The position numbers were made by a program, and so were the translations under genes. A DNA stretch of 9,929 nt from Actinomycetes bacterium (GTDB taxonomy: Bacteria > Actinomycetota > Actinomycetes > Propionibacteriales > Propionibacteriaceae). Below are positions 1-5,976 of the stretch, in pieces (the first letter of the stretch is position 1; each line of letters begins with the position of its first letter). Below the pieces are notes generated by a model that was given only the letters and a program-made list of their open reading frames with translations, made no database searches and had not been told where the DNA came from. Where the stretch lies: contig JAEYUH010000012.1 in NCBI GenBank assembly GCA_023432725.1, positions 1 through 9,929 on the forward strand, in the 5' to 3' direction.

Positions 1-287
1 CGGCCTCACTGATCGCGAAACACGGCGCCCTGGAAGGCATCCTGGAGGCGGCGGACAAGGGCCTGCTGGCGCCCGCTGTCAGCCGCCGCCTGGCGGAGGC
101 TGTGGAGTACCTGGGCCCGGCGCGCACCGTGGTGGCCGTGGCCACCGACGTGCCGCTGCCCGACCTCGATCTCACGCTGCCGAGCGCTCCGCCCGACCCG
201 GAGGGGTTCACCGCCCTCGCCGAGTCGCTCGGGCTCGGCGGTTCGGCCGACCGGCTGCTTCAGGCCCTGGCCGGGCGCAGCACGTAG
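1..287 (+). CDS. 5'-3' exonuclease, C-terminal part (5' end outside window)
   Basis: Only the last 94 codons are present, read in the frame starting at base 3 and ending with TAG at 285-287. The peptide begins ASLIAKHGALEGILEAAD and continues to VVAVATDVPLPDLDL. This matches the end of the helix-hairpin-helix DNA-binding region and the C-terminal tail of free-standing actinobacterial 5'-3' exonucleases, which are relatives of the N-terminal domain of DNA polymerase I. Such enzymes remove RNA primers and flap structures during lagging-strand synthesis and repair. The metal-binding catalytic acidic residues lie upstream of the window, so activity cannot be judged. The 3' end overlaps the convergent metW gene by 28 bp, leaving no room for a terminator between them. 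The family call rests on a short C-terminal piece, but the alignment in my memory is good. A fragment of full-length PolA is unlikely because the protein ends here. Confidence 0.78.
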   Translation, partial: ASLIAKHGALEGILEAADKGLLAPAVSRRLAEAVEYLGPARTVVAVATDVPLPDLDLTLPSAPPDPEGFTALAESLGLGGSADRLLQALAGRST

Positions 288-862
288 ACCGCCGAGGACG
301 CCAGCAGGTTCCCCGACCGGGCCGGCAGTCGCAGCGGGTCGCCGGACACGTTCAGCGGGATGGTCCGCTCCACGACGAGGCCGACCTTGTCGAACAGCAG
401 CTGCAGGTCGTGGAGCGTCGTGTAGCGCACGTTCGGCGAGTTGTACCACGAGTACGGCAGGTCCTTGCCCATCGGCAGCCGGCCGCTCAGCAGCTGCAGC
501 CGGTGCCGGTACCAGCCGAAGTTCGGCACCGACACGATCAGCCGGTCGGCGATCCGTGCCATGTGCCGCAGCACCCGGTCCGGGTAGCGGACGGTCTGGA
601 TGGTGCGGGAGAGCACCACGACGTCGTAGGAGGAGTCGGCGAAGCCGTCGAGCTCCCGGTCGATGTCCAACTCGATCACCGGCACGCCGAGCCGGATCGC
701 GGCGAGCACCATGTCGGCGTCGATCTCGACCCCCGTGCCGCGGCAGTGGCGGTCGCGCATCAGGTGGAACAGCAGGTTGCCCGAGCCGCAGCCGAGATCC
801 AGGACCCGGCTCGATTCCGGGATGAGGTCGGCGACCAGCGCGAGATCCTTGCGCAGCGTCAT
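260..862 (-). CDS. metW: MetW, SAM-binding-fold partner of MetX in methionine synthesis
   Basis: This 200-residue protein has the class I methyltransferase fold seen in MetW. Motif I is VLDLGCGSG at residues 20-28, the acidic end of strand 2 is GVEID at 44-48, and the family signatures IVSVPNFGWYRHR (about 109-121) and LPYSWYNSPN (135-144) are intact. In other bacteria MetW is needed together with MetX for efficient acylation of homoserine, the first committed step of methionine synthesis; whether it transfers methyl groups is not established. The ATG at 862 overlaps the metX stop as ATGA, and GAGGAGGGG lies 5 nt upstream inside metX, so translation is probably coupled. Length is normal for the family. 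The gene's end runs 28 bp into the convergent exonuclease gene. The name is secure; the exact biochemical role is taken from the family. Confidence 0.93.
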   Translation of the reverse strand: MTLRKDLALVADLIPESSRVLDLGCGSGNLLFHLMRDRHCRGTGVEIDADMVLAAIRLGVPVIELDIDRELDGFADSSYDVVVLSRTIQTVRYPDRVLRHMARIADRLIVSVPNFGWYRHRLQLLSGRLPMGKDLPYSWYNSPNVRYTTLHDLQLLFDKVGLVVERTIPLNVSGDPLRLPARSGNLLASSAVYVLRPARA

Positions 863-2025
863 CGCAGCCCCTCCTCGAGCGCCCGGTCGAGGAAGGCCCG
901 CACCGTGGCGTGGTAAGGCTCGACGGCCAGCAGGAACGAGTCGTGACCCCAGGTCGACGGGATCTCGCGGAAGGTCACCGGCTGGCCGGCGTGCTCCAGC
1001 TTGCGGACTATCCGTCGGGAGTGGTCGGTGCCGAAGCGCCAGTCGGATTCGAACGACAACACGAGCCAGTTCACCGGGTCCTGGCGGACTCCCGCCAGGG
1101 TGTCCTCACCGGAGAACGGGTCGAAGTAGTCCATCACCCGCGTCAGGTAGAGGTAGCTCAGGGCGTCGAACCGCTCCAGGAAGGCCTGCCCCTGATGGTC
1201 CAGGTAGCTCTCGACGGCGAAGTCGACCCCGAACCCCGGCCCGCTCAGCGAGCCGGGCGGCCTGCGTTCGTTCGGCTCGCGTCCGAACTTCGAGTCCAGC
1301 GCCGCCTCCGACAGGTAGGTGATGTGCGCCATCATCCGGGCGATCGCGAGGCCGGTCGCAGGGCTGACGCCCTCCTCGGCGTAACGACCGTCCCTGAAGA
1401 ACCTGTCGGTCATGATCGCCCGCCTCGCCACCGCCGAGAAGGCGATGTTCTGGGCGTTGAGCCGACTCGAGGCGGCGATCACCAGGGCATTGGTGAGCTC
1501 CGCGGGGTGGTCGAGAGCCCACTGCAACACCTGCATCCCACCGAGCGAGCCACCGATCGCGGCCAGCAACCGCTCCACCCCGAGATGGCGCATCAGGGCG
1601 CGGTGCACCTCGACCAGGTCCCGCATCGCCAGCAGCGGGAAGTCGAGCCCGTAGGCCCGTCCGGTCGCCGGGTCCACCGAGGACGGTCCCGTTGTGCCCT
1701 GACAGCCGCCGAGCAGGTTGGCGCAGACGACGAAGAACCTGTCGGTGTCCAGCGGCTTGCCCGGCCCGATCAGGTTGTCCCACCAGCCCGGACGCCGCGC
1801 CCCCTCGTGGTACCCGGCGGCGTGGGCGTCCCCGGTCAGCGCGTGGCAGACCATCACCGCGTTGTCCCCCGCGGGGCTCAGCCGTCCGTAGGTCTCGTAG
1901 CTGACCTCGACAGGTCCCAGCGTGGCGCCCGACTCCATGCGCAGCGGCTCGTCGGCGGTGAACAACCGGACGTGCCGCGTCTCCACGACGCCGACCGAGC
2001 CGGCGTCCGGTGCTACGACGGACAT
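859..2025 (-). CDS. metX: Homoserine O-acyltransferase MetX (probably acetyl)
   Basis: MetX transfers an acetyl (in some members succinyl) group to the hydroxyl of L-homoserine, making the precursor that is sulfurated to homocysteine. The 388-residue alpha/beta-hydrolase-fold protein shows HALTGDAHAAG (61-71), the family block GGCQGTTGPSS (106-116), the nucleophile elbow IGGSLGG with Ser160, and Asp328 (SDW) and His361 (GHDSF) completing the triad. The Asp-His spacing of 33 residues agrees with that known for the Haemophilus enzyme. A GTG at 2058 would add 11 residues, but the ATG at 2025 has a strong ribosome site (GGGAGGAGG, 9 nt upstream) and fits the family N-terminus. The gene leads a two-gene operon with metW (ATGA overlap). 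No O-acetylhomoserine sulfhydrylase gene is in the window, although metY often sits next to metX. Acetyl rather than succinyl specificity is inferred from the lineage, not proved. Confidence 0.95.
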   Translation of the reverse strand: MSVVAPDAGSVGVVETRHVRLFTADEPLRMESGATLGPVEVSYETYGRLSPAGDNAVMVCHALTGDAHAAGYHEGARRPGWWDNLIGPGKPLDTDRFFVVCANLLGGCQGTTGPSSVDPATGRAYGLDFPLLAMRDLVEVHRALMRHLGVERLLAAIGGSLGGMQVLQWALDHPAELTNALVIAASSRLNAQNIAFSAVARRAIMTDRFFRDGRYAEEGVSPATGLAIARMMAHITYLSEAALDSKFGREPNERRPPGSLSGPGFGVDFAVESYLDHQGQAFLERFDALSYLYLTRVMDYFDPFSGEDTLAGVRQDPVNWLVLSFESDWRFGTDHSRRIVRKLEHAGQPVTFREIPSTWGHDSFLLAVEPYHATVRAFLDRALEEGLR

Positions 2026-2034
2026 GCGCTGGTG

Positions 2035-2043
2035 CCTCCTCCC
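2035..2043 (-). promoter_or_regulatory. Ribosome binding site fixing the metX start
   Basis: Read on the minus strand this is GGGAGGAGG, 9 nt before the ATG at 2025. It is the strongest Shine-Dalgarno match in the divergent metX/yqeY region and lies downstream of the alternative GTG at 2058, so it favours the shorter 388-residue MetX. Confidence 0.75.
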
Positions 2044-2057
2044 GCTGGTGGCCGCCA

Positions 2058-2063
2058 AGACTA
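2058..2063 (-). promoter_or_regulatory. Possible metX -10 box
   Basis: The minus-strand hexamer TAGTCT fits TAnnnT. It would place the transcript start near 2051, giving a leader of about 26 nt that contains only the ribosome site. No convincing -35 box is seen. The whole divergent gap of 83 bp has no room for, and no sign of, a SAM riboswitch or other large leader structure. Confidence 0.3.
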
Positions 2064-2108
2064 CCGAGGTCGGCGTGGAACAATGGGCCGCGTCGATCAG
2101 GAGGACAG

Positions 2109-2576
2109 ATGGCGGAGTTGAAGGACCGGCTGCGGGCCGACAGGGTGGCGGCGATGAAGGCCCGCGACGAGCTGGCCAAGAACACCCTCGGCATGGCGCT
2201 GGCCGCCATCCAGGTCGAGGAGGTCGCCGGCGAGGTTGCCCGCGAACTCAGCGATGACGAGGTCCTGAAGGTGGTCACCCGCGAGGTCGCCAAGCGCAAG
2301 GACTCGGCTGAGGCCTACGCCGCCGGCAACCGTCCCGAACTGGCCGAGAAGGAACTCGCCGAGGCCGCCGTGCTCCAGGCCTACCTCCCCGCGGCGCTGA
2401 CCGAGCCCGAGCTCGACGCGCTGGTGGCCGAGGAGGTGGCCGCCGCGGCGGCAGCCCTCGGCGCCGCGCCGACCATGAAGCAGATGGGCCTGGTCATCAA
2501 GGCCGTCAACGGCCGCGCCGCGGGACGGGCGGACGGCGCCACCGTCGCCGCGAAGGTCAGGGCCGCACTGGGCTGA
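2109..2576 (+). CDS. GatB/YqeY-domain protein
   Basis: This 155-residue, mostly helical, presumably cytoplasmic protein matches free-standing YqeY proteins over its full length. Visible family features are the N-terminal helical segment MAELKDRLRADRVAAMKARD, LSDDEVLKVVTREVAKRKDS (about 48-67), a helix ending in LQAYLP (89-94), and the C-terminal block TMKQMGLVIKAVNGRAAGRA (122-141). The domain is shared with the tail of GatB, where it helps bind tRNA during amidation of Glu-tRNA(Gln) or Asp-tRNA(Asn). The role of the stand-alone protein is not well established, so RNA binding is an inference. The ATG at 2109 follows AGGAGG (2099-2104) with a 4-nt gap, which fixes the start; a longer reading frame upstream would run through the divergent promoter region. 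It diverges from metX and is followed 23 bp later by the TauE-type gene. Confidence 0.9.
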   Translation: MAELKDRLRADRVAAMKARDELAKNTLGMALAAIQVEEVAGEVARELSDDEVLKVVTREVAKRKDSAEAYAAGNRPELAEKELAEAAVLQAYLPAALTEPELDALVAEEVAAAAAALGAAPTMKQMGLVIKAVNGRAAGRADGATVAAKVRAALG

Positions 2577-2587
2577 CCGGCTGCCAC

Positions 2588-2593
2588 TAGGCT
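2588..2593 (+). promoter_or_regulatory. Possible -10 box for a leaderless transcript of the TauE-type gene
   Basis: TAGGCT fits TAnnnT and ends 6 nt before the GTG at 2600, so the first base of the start codon would be the transcript start. There is no Shine-Dalgarno sequence before this GTG, which fits leaderless translation. No good -35 box is present at the usual distance. Confidence 0.45.
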
Positions 2594-2599
2594 TCACCG

Positions 2600-3391
2600 G
2601 TGCCCGAACTCGGTCTGGAGGCCCTCCTGCTGCTGGTGGCCTCAGCCTTTCTGGCCGGAGCCGTCGACGCGGTGGTGGGCGGAGGCGGGCTGATCCAGCT
2701 GCCCGCCCTGATGCTCGCCTTCCCGACCGCTGCCCCCGTCCAGTTGCTCGCCACCAACAAGCTCGGCTCGATCGCCGGCACGTCGATGGCGAGCATCACC
2801 TACTACCGCCGGGTCAGACCCGACCTGCGCACCGCGCTCCCGCTCGCGGTCGCCGCGTTCGCAGGCTCTGCGGCGGGCGCGCTGGTCGCCTTCCACATCC
2901 CACGCTCGGCGTTCAACCCGATCGTGCTGGTCGCCCTGATCGTGGTCGGCAGCTACATCATCCTCAAGCCCGACCTGGGCCAGGTCGAGGACCTGCGGCA
3001 CAGCGGACGCCGGCACTACGTCGCCGCCACCCTGCTCGGTGCCGCTGTCGGCTTCTACGACGGTGCCCTGGGGCCCGGGACCGGGTCGTTCCTCGTGTTC
3101 GGCCTGGTGAGCTGGCTGGGCTACGCCTTCCTCGAGGCGAGCGCGAAGGCGCGGATCGCCAACTTCGCCACCAACCTGGCGGCGCTGGTGATCTTCGTCC
3201 CCCAGGGGGCTGTGATGTGGAAGGCAGGTCTGCTGATCGCCGCGGCCAACCTCGCCGGCGGCTATGTGGGCGCCCGGGTCGCGGTTCGGCGCGGCGCCCG
3301 CTTCATCCGCGTGGTCTTCATCCTCGTGGTCGCAGCCTTCGCCCTCAAGATCGGCTGGGACATCATCGCGGAGTGGGGCGCGCTACGGTGA
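2600..3391 (+). CDS. TauE/SafE-family (YfcA-like) membrane permease
   Basis: This is a 263-residue inner-membrane protein with about eight hydrophobic segments in two similar halves. The first half carries the family signature AGAVDAVVGGGGLIQLPAL (19-37) followed by LATNKLGSIAGT (50-61). The second carries GFYDGALGPGTGSFL (151-165) followed by ARIANFATNLAAL (184-196). Members are thought to export small anions such as sulfite, sulfoacetate or other organosulfur acids, but most, including this YfcA-like branch, have no tested substrate. The start is GTG at 2600: it has no ribosome site, but a -10-like hexamer sits 6 nt before it. It follows yqeY by 23 bp and precedes the antiporter by 3 bp. 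Methionine genes nearby make a sulfur compound an attractive substrate, but they lie on the other strand in a different operon, so this is weak. Confidence 0.9.
   Translation: MPELGLEALLLLVASAFLAGAVDAVVGGGGLIQLPALMLAFPTAAPVQLLATNKLGSIAGTSMASITYYRRVRPDLRTALPLAVAAFAGSAAGALVAFHIPRSAFNPIVLVALIVVGSYIILKPDLGQVEDLRHSGRRHYVAATLLGAAVGFYDGALGPGTGSFLVFGLVSWLGYAFLEASAKARIANFATNLAALVIFVPQGAVMWKAGLLIAAANLAGGYVGARVAVRRGARFIRVVFILVVAAFALKIGWDIIAEWGALR
3384..3389 (+). promoter_or_regulatory. Possible -10 box for a leaderless transcript of the antiporter gene
   Basis: TACGGT fits TAnnnT and ends 5 nt before the ATG at 3395. It lies within the last codons of the upstream permease gene and shares its final T with that gene's TGA stop. 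No Shine-Dalgarno sequence is seen before the ATG, which supports either leaderless expression or coupling to the permease stop 3 nt upstream. Confidence 0.4.
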
Positions 3392-3394
3392 GCC

Positions 3395-4366
3395 ATGGGC
3401 GCCGTGGGCTGGCTTGTCGCCGGGCTCGCCGCACTGATCCTCGGTGCGGAGGTCGTCGTGCGCTACGGCTCCCTGCTGGCCCGGCGGCTGCGGGTGCCCC
3501 CGATGATCATCGGATTGACCGTCGTCTCGATCGGTACCAGCGCCCCTGAACTCGCCGTCGGCATCGACGCCATGCGGGTGAACGCCGGCTCACTGGCGGT
3601 GGGGAACATCGCCGGCACCAACATCGTCAACCTGCTCCTCATCCTCGGACTCTCGGCGGCCATCCGGACCATCGAGTTCGACCGCCGGACCCTGCGGCTC
3701 GACCTGCCGGCGATGGCGGCGGTCGCCGTCCTGCTCTACCTGCTCAGCCTCGACGGACAGCTCCAGCTGTGGGAGGGCGTTCCGTTGGTGCTGGCCGCGA
3801 TCGGCTACTCGGGGCTGCTGGTCTGGTACACCCGGAGGGGGGCCAGGGTAGTTCCCCACGAGGTCGCTGCGCTCCCCCGGGAACACGTGCCACGCCCTGG
3901 TCCGCTGGTCAGCGTCGGGCACGCGTCGCTCCTGGTCCTCGGGATCGCCATCATCGTGGTCGGCGCCGACTGGCTGGTGGATGGCGCCGTCGAGCTCGCC
4001 CGGATCTCCGGGGTCTCGGACGCGTTCATCGGCCTGACGGTGGTCGCGATCGGAACCTCAGCCCCCGAGCTGATGACAGCGCTGGTCTCGACGATCCGTG
4101 GCAGCCGGGACATCGCGATCGGGAACCTGATCGGCTCCAGCGTCTACAACCTGACCCTTATCCTCGGGGTGCCGGTACTGGTCGCGAACGGCTCCGGCCC
4201 GATCGAGGCCAGTCTGCTGCACGTCGACCTGCCGGTGACGGTCGCGGTCTGCCTGCTGTGCGTCCCGTTGTTCCTCACCGGGCGCAAGCTCTCCCGACTC
4301 GAGGGGGTGGGCTTCGTAGTCGCCTACCTGGCCTACCTGGGCTACCTGATCGTCGCCCGCACCTGA
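3395..4366 (+). CDS. Calcium/sodium antiporter, CaCA family (YrbG-like)
   Basis: This 323-residue membrane protein has the two inverted halves typical of cation/Ca2+ exchangers. Each half has the ion-binding alpha repeat: GLTVVSIGTSAPEL at 40-53 and GLTVVAIGTSAPEL at 213-226, with Glu52 and Glu225 as the expected cation ligands. Each is followed by a second signature, AVGNIAGTNIVNLLLILG (68-85) and AIGNLIGSSVYNLTLILG (241-258). About ten membrane helices are expected, with a loop of mixed charge near 147-170 between the halves. The probable activity is export of Ca2+ (or another cation) driven by Na+ or H+ entry. Ion specificity cannot be read from sequence with certainty. The ATG at 3395 lies 3 nt after the permease stop. 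The gene converges on a small membrane protein gene, with stops 13 bp apart and no clear terminator. Confidence 0.95.
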   Translation: MGAVGWLVAGLAALILGAEVVVRYGSLLARRLRVPPMIIGLTVVSIGTSAPELAVGIDAMRVNAGSLAVGNIAGTNIVNLLLILGLSAAIRTIEFDRRTLRLDLPAMAAVAVLLYLLSLDGQLQLWEGVPLVLAAIGYSGLLVWYTRRGARVVPHEVAALPREHVPRPGPLVSVGHASLLVLGIAIIVVGADWLVDGAVELARISGVSDAFIGLTVVAIGTSAPELMTALVSTIRGSRDIAIGNLIGSSVYNLTLILGVPVLVANGSGPIEASLLHVDLPVTVAVCLLCVPLFLTGRKLSRLEGVGFVVAYLAYLGYLIVART

Positions 4367-4379
4367 GAGTGCTGCCGGC

Positions 4380-4739
4380 TCACGTCCAGAGCACGGCGAT
4401 CAGGATGTTCACCAGTCCCAGGCCTCCGGCGCTGTGGAAGAACGGCATGACGGAGGTCTCGGGGTCCTTCTTCTGGCGCCGGTGCGCGAGGATCGCGGCC
4501 ACCATGGCCACGACGGCGATGAGCAGCTTCACCGCGACCTTGGCGTTGTTGACCGGCAGGTCGCTCGCCTCCCGCAGTCCCACCAGGACCAGACCGCTCA
4601 CCACCTGGGTGATCGCGCCGGCCATCAGGATGACGGTGGTGAAGCCGCTGCGCTGCCGGACCTGGACGAGGAAGACCCCGACGAGGGCGGCGAGGCCGAG
4701 GAAGTGGACGCACAACACGATCAGGCGGAGGATCTCCAT
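4380..4739 (-). CDS. Small four-helix integral membrane protein, function unknown
   Basis: The 119-residue product has four hydrophobic segments at roughly 5-25, 36-54, 68-86 and 101-118, short charged loops (RRQKKDPE at 87-94), and a C-terminus ending NILIAVLWT. I recognise it as a type of conserved hypothetical membrane protein common in actinobacteria, but know no function. There are no cysteine or histidine clusters that would suggest metal or haem binding, although His12 and His102 fall within or near helices. The start is ATG 4739, preceded on the minus strand by GGAAGGGAG 6 nt upstream. The gene diverges from the glycosylase gene across 77 bp and converges on the antiporter gene, so it is probably a single-gene unit. 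The shadow frame that crosses it on the plus strand lacks a start with a ribosome site and is not credible. Confidence 0.82.
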   Translation of the reverse strand: MEILRLIVLCVHFLGLAALVGVFLVQVRQRSGFTTVILMAGAITQVVSGLVLVGLREASDLPVNNAKVAVKLLIAVVAMVAAILAHRRQKKDPETSVMPFFHSAGGLGLVNILIAVLWT

Positions 4740-4760
4740 GATTATCTCCCTTCCTGGAGA

Positions 4761-4766
4761 AATCTA
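4761..4766 (-). promoter_or_regulatory. Possible -10 box for the small membrane protein gene
   Basis: TAGATT on the minus strand fits TAnnnT and would start the transcript near 4754, just ahead of the ribosome site. TTCCGG, 18 nt further upstream, is a poor -35 match. Confidence 0.35.
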
Positions 4767-4804
4767 CCGTCGCAGGATCGGGCGCCGGAAGGCCCGGTCC
4801 GTGC

Positions 4805-4810
4805 CATCAT
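4805..4810 (+). promoter_or_regulatory. Possible -10 box for a leaderless transcript of the DNA glycosylase gene
   Basis: CATCAT matches TATAAT at four of six positions, including the key A2 and T6. It ends 6 nt before the GTG at 4817. No ribosome site precedes that GTG. This is the third gene in the window with this arrangement. Confidence 0.35.
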
Positions 4811-4816
4811 CAGCGG

Positions 4817-5533
4817 GTGACGGGCATCCCAGCGCTGGTGGACCGGATCAACGCCGAGCTGCGAAGCCGGGCCGTGCCCGAGCGCGCCGCCGCAGAGAAG
4901 GCCTACCTGAAGAGTGACCTGCACCACTACGGCACCTCGGTGCCCGCCACGCGGGCTGCCGTGAAGGAGGCGACCCGCGGACGTGAACTGAGCCACGCCG
5001 ACGTGATCGCGGCAGCCGAAGGGCTGTGGGCGGAGCCGGTCCACGAACGGCGGGCAGCGGCGGCGGAGCTGCTCGAGCAGCAGGTCGACCTGCTCGACGC
5101 AGACGACATCGGACTGCTGGAGCGCCTGCTGAGGCAGTCGCGGACCTGGGCGCTGGTCGACAACCTCGCCGCCTCGGTGGTGGGCCCGCTGGTCGAACGC
5201 GAACCGTCCCTGGCCGCCACCCTCGACCGGTGGGCCGGCGACGAGGACTTCTGGATCCGGCGGTCGGCCCTGCTCGCCCATCTGGTGGCACTGCGGCGCG
5301 GGGCCGGTGACTTCGACCGGTTCACCCGGTACGCCGATGCCATGCTCGAGGAGAAGGAGTTCTTCATCCGCAAGGCGATCGGCTGGGTGTTGCGCGACAC
5401 CGGACGCCTGCGCCCCGAACTGGTCCACCAGTGGCTGCTGCCGCGGGCCGCGCGCGCGGCGGGGCTCACCGTCCGCGAGGCTGTGAGGTACCTCGCCCCG
5501 CAGCAGCGGGCCGAGATCCTGGCCCGGCGCTGA
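4817..5533 (+). CDS. AlkD-like DNA alkylation repair glycosylase
   Basis: This 238-residue, all-helical protein matches the AlkC/AlkD HEAT-like-repeat DNA glycosylases, which excise positively charged alkylated bases such as 3-methyladenine and 7-methylguanine without flipping the base fully out. Family landmarks are the N-terminal AYLKSDLHHYGT (29-40), RTWALVDNLA (109-118), DFWIRRSALLAHL (144-156) and KEFFIRKAIGWVLRD (180-194). The residues equivalent to those described as active in Bacillus cereus AlkD appear present: Trp111 and Asp115 spaced by four as Trp109/Asp113 there, Arg148 or Arg149, and Trp190. The GTG at 4817 agrees with the family N-terminus; it has no ribosome site but a -10-like hexamer 6 nt before it. 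It diverges from the small membrane protein gene. No ada or alkA partner gene is in the window, so an adaptive-response link is not visible. Confidence 0.92.
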   Translation: MTGIPALVDRINAELRSRAVPERAAAEKAYLKSDLHHYGTSVPATRAAVKEATRGRELSHADVIAAAEGLWAEPVHERRAAAAELLEQQVDLLDADDIGLLERLLRQSRTWALVDNLAASVVGPLVEREPSLAATLDRWAGDEDFWIRRSALLAHLVALRRGAGDFDRFTRYADAMLEEKEFFIRKAIGWVLRDTGRLRPELVHQWLLPRAARAAGLTVREAVRYLAPQQRAEILARR

Positions 5534-5624
5534 GCCCACATGACAGGGTCGGCGGTGGTGAGTTCTGGTCGGAGGCAGCGGGCGGCAGGGCTCGCGAACG
5601 CGCTGGCGGCGAGCCTGGGGCGGG

Positions 5625-5630
5625 TAGCGT
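5625..5630 (+). promoter_or_regulatory. Possible -10 box upstream of the DUF4342 gene
   Basis: TAGCGT fits TAnnnT in the 160-bp gap after the glycosylase gene. It would start a transcript near 5637, about 57 nt before the DUF4342 ATG and about 10 nt before the ATG of the short upstream ORF at 5647. Nothing else was recognised in the gap. Confidence 0.35.
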
Positions 5631-5646
5631 GGGACGGGTCAGCGCG

Positions 5647-5697
5647 ATGAGCGCGGAGCCAGCGCTACTGGCCAGGCACCGGGAGGGGACGACATGA
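5647..5697 (+). CDS. Possible 16-codon upstream ORF overlapping the DUF4342 start
   Basis: ATG at 5647 opens a 16-codon frame (MSAEPALLARHREGTT) whose TGA at 5695-5697 overlaps the DUF4342 ATG as ATGA. The ribosome site of the DUF4342 gene lies within it. There is no clear Shine-Dalgarno sequence of its own; if transcription starts at about 5637 the ATG would be near the 5' end of the mRNA. It may be a leader that couples translation, or simply a chance open frame in GC-rich DNA. The overlap is the only specific evidence. Confidence 0.25.
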   Translation: MSAEPALLARHREGTT

Positions 5698-5960
5698 CCG
5701 GCAGGGGCAGCACGGAGGAGTTCGAGGTCACGCTCAGCAACGTGGTCCAGAAGATCACCGAGCTGATCAGGGAGGGCAACGTCCGCCGGATCACGCTCAA
5801 GCGTGAGGGCAGGACACTTGTCGAGATCCCGCTGAACGCAGGCCTCACCATTGGAGCGATCACGGCGCTGGTCGCTCCCCTCGTCCTCGGGGTGGGCGTG
5901 GTGGCCGCGGTCGTCACCAAGGTCACCGTCGTGGTGGAACGTCCGGCCGATCCCGCCTGA
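5694..5960 (+). CDS. DUF4342-domain small membrane-associated protein
   Basis: This 88-residue protein matches DUF4342: EEFEVTLSNVVQKITELI (8-25), the hallmark EGNVRRITLKREGRTLVEIP (27-46), then a hydrophobic stretch at about 48-76 and a closing strand KVTVVVERP. The N-terminal part is probably a small soluble domain (related proteins have a ubiquitin-associated-like helical segment) and the rest one membrane span or hairpin. No biochemical function is established for the family. The ATG at 5694 follows GGGAGGGG (5681-5688) with a 5-nt gap, which fixes the start. The stop at 5958-5960 faces the convergent hydrolase gene with only 16 bp between them. No neighbour suggests a role. Confidence 0.88.
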   Translation: MTGRGSTEEFEVTLSNVVQKITELIREGNVRRITLKREGRTLVEIPLNAGLTIGAITALVAPLVLGVGVVAAVVTKVTVVVERPADPA

Positions 5961-5976
5961 CGGTACCCGACCCGGT

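Noticed and set aside
10..22. GCGAAAC sequence within the exonuclease gene resembling an operator half
   Set aside because: The second half (xTxTC) is missing and it lies inside a coding region far from any promoter, so it is probably chance.
910..2121. 403-codon open frame on the plus strand
   Set aside because: It lies opposite metX, has shadow composition (Arg/Gly/Val/Pro/Gln-rich), no family motif and no ribosome site. metX on the other strand has a complete catalytic triad and family signatures.
2600..4366. Permease and antiporter as a dedicated sulfur or calcium system with metXW
   Set aside because: They are on the opposite strand, behind yqeY, with their own possible promoters. Proximity alone does not support a joint pathway.
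5431..5697. 88-codon frame overlapping the end of the glycosylase gene
   Set aside because: Its first part is an out-of-frame shadow of the AlkD-like gene. Only the last 16 codons, from ATG 5647, were kept as a low-confidence leader.
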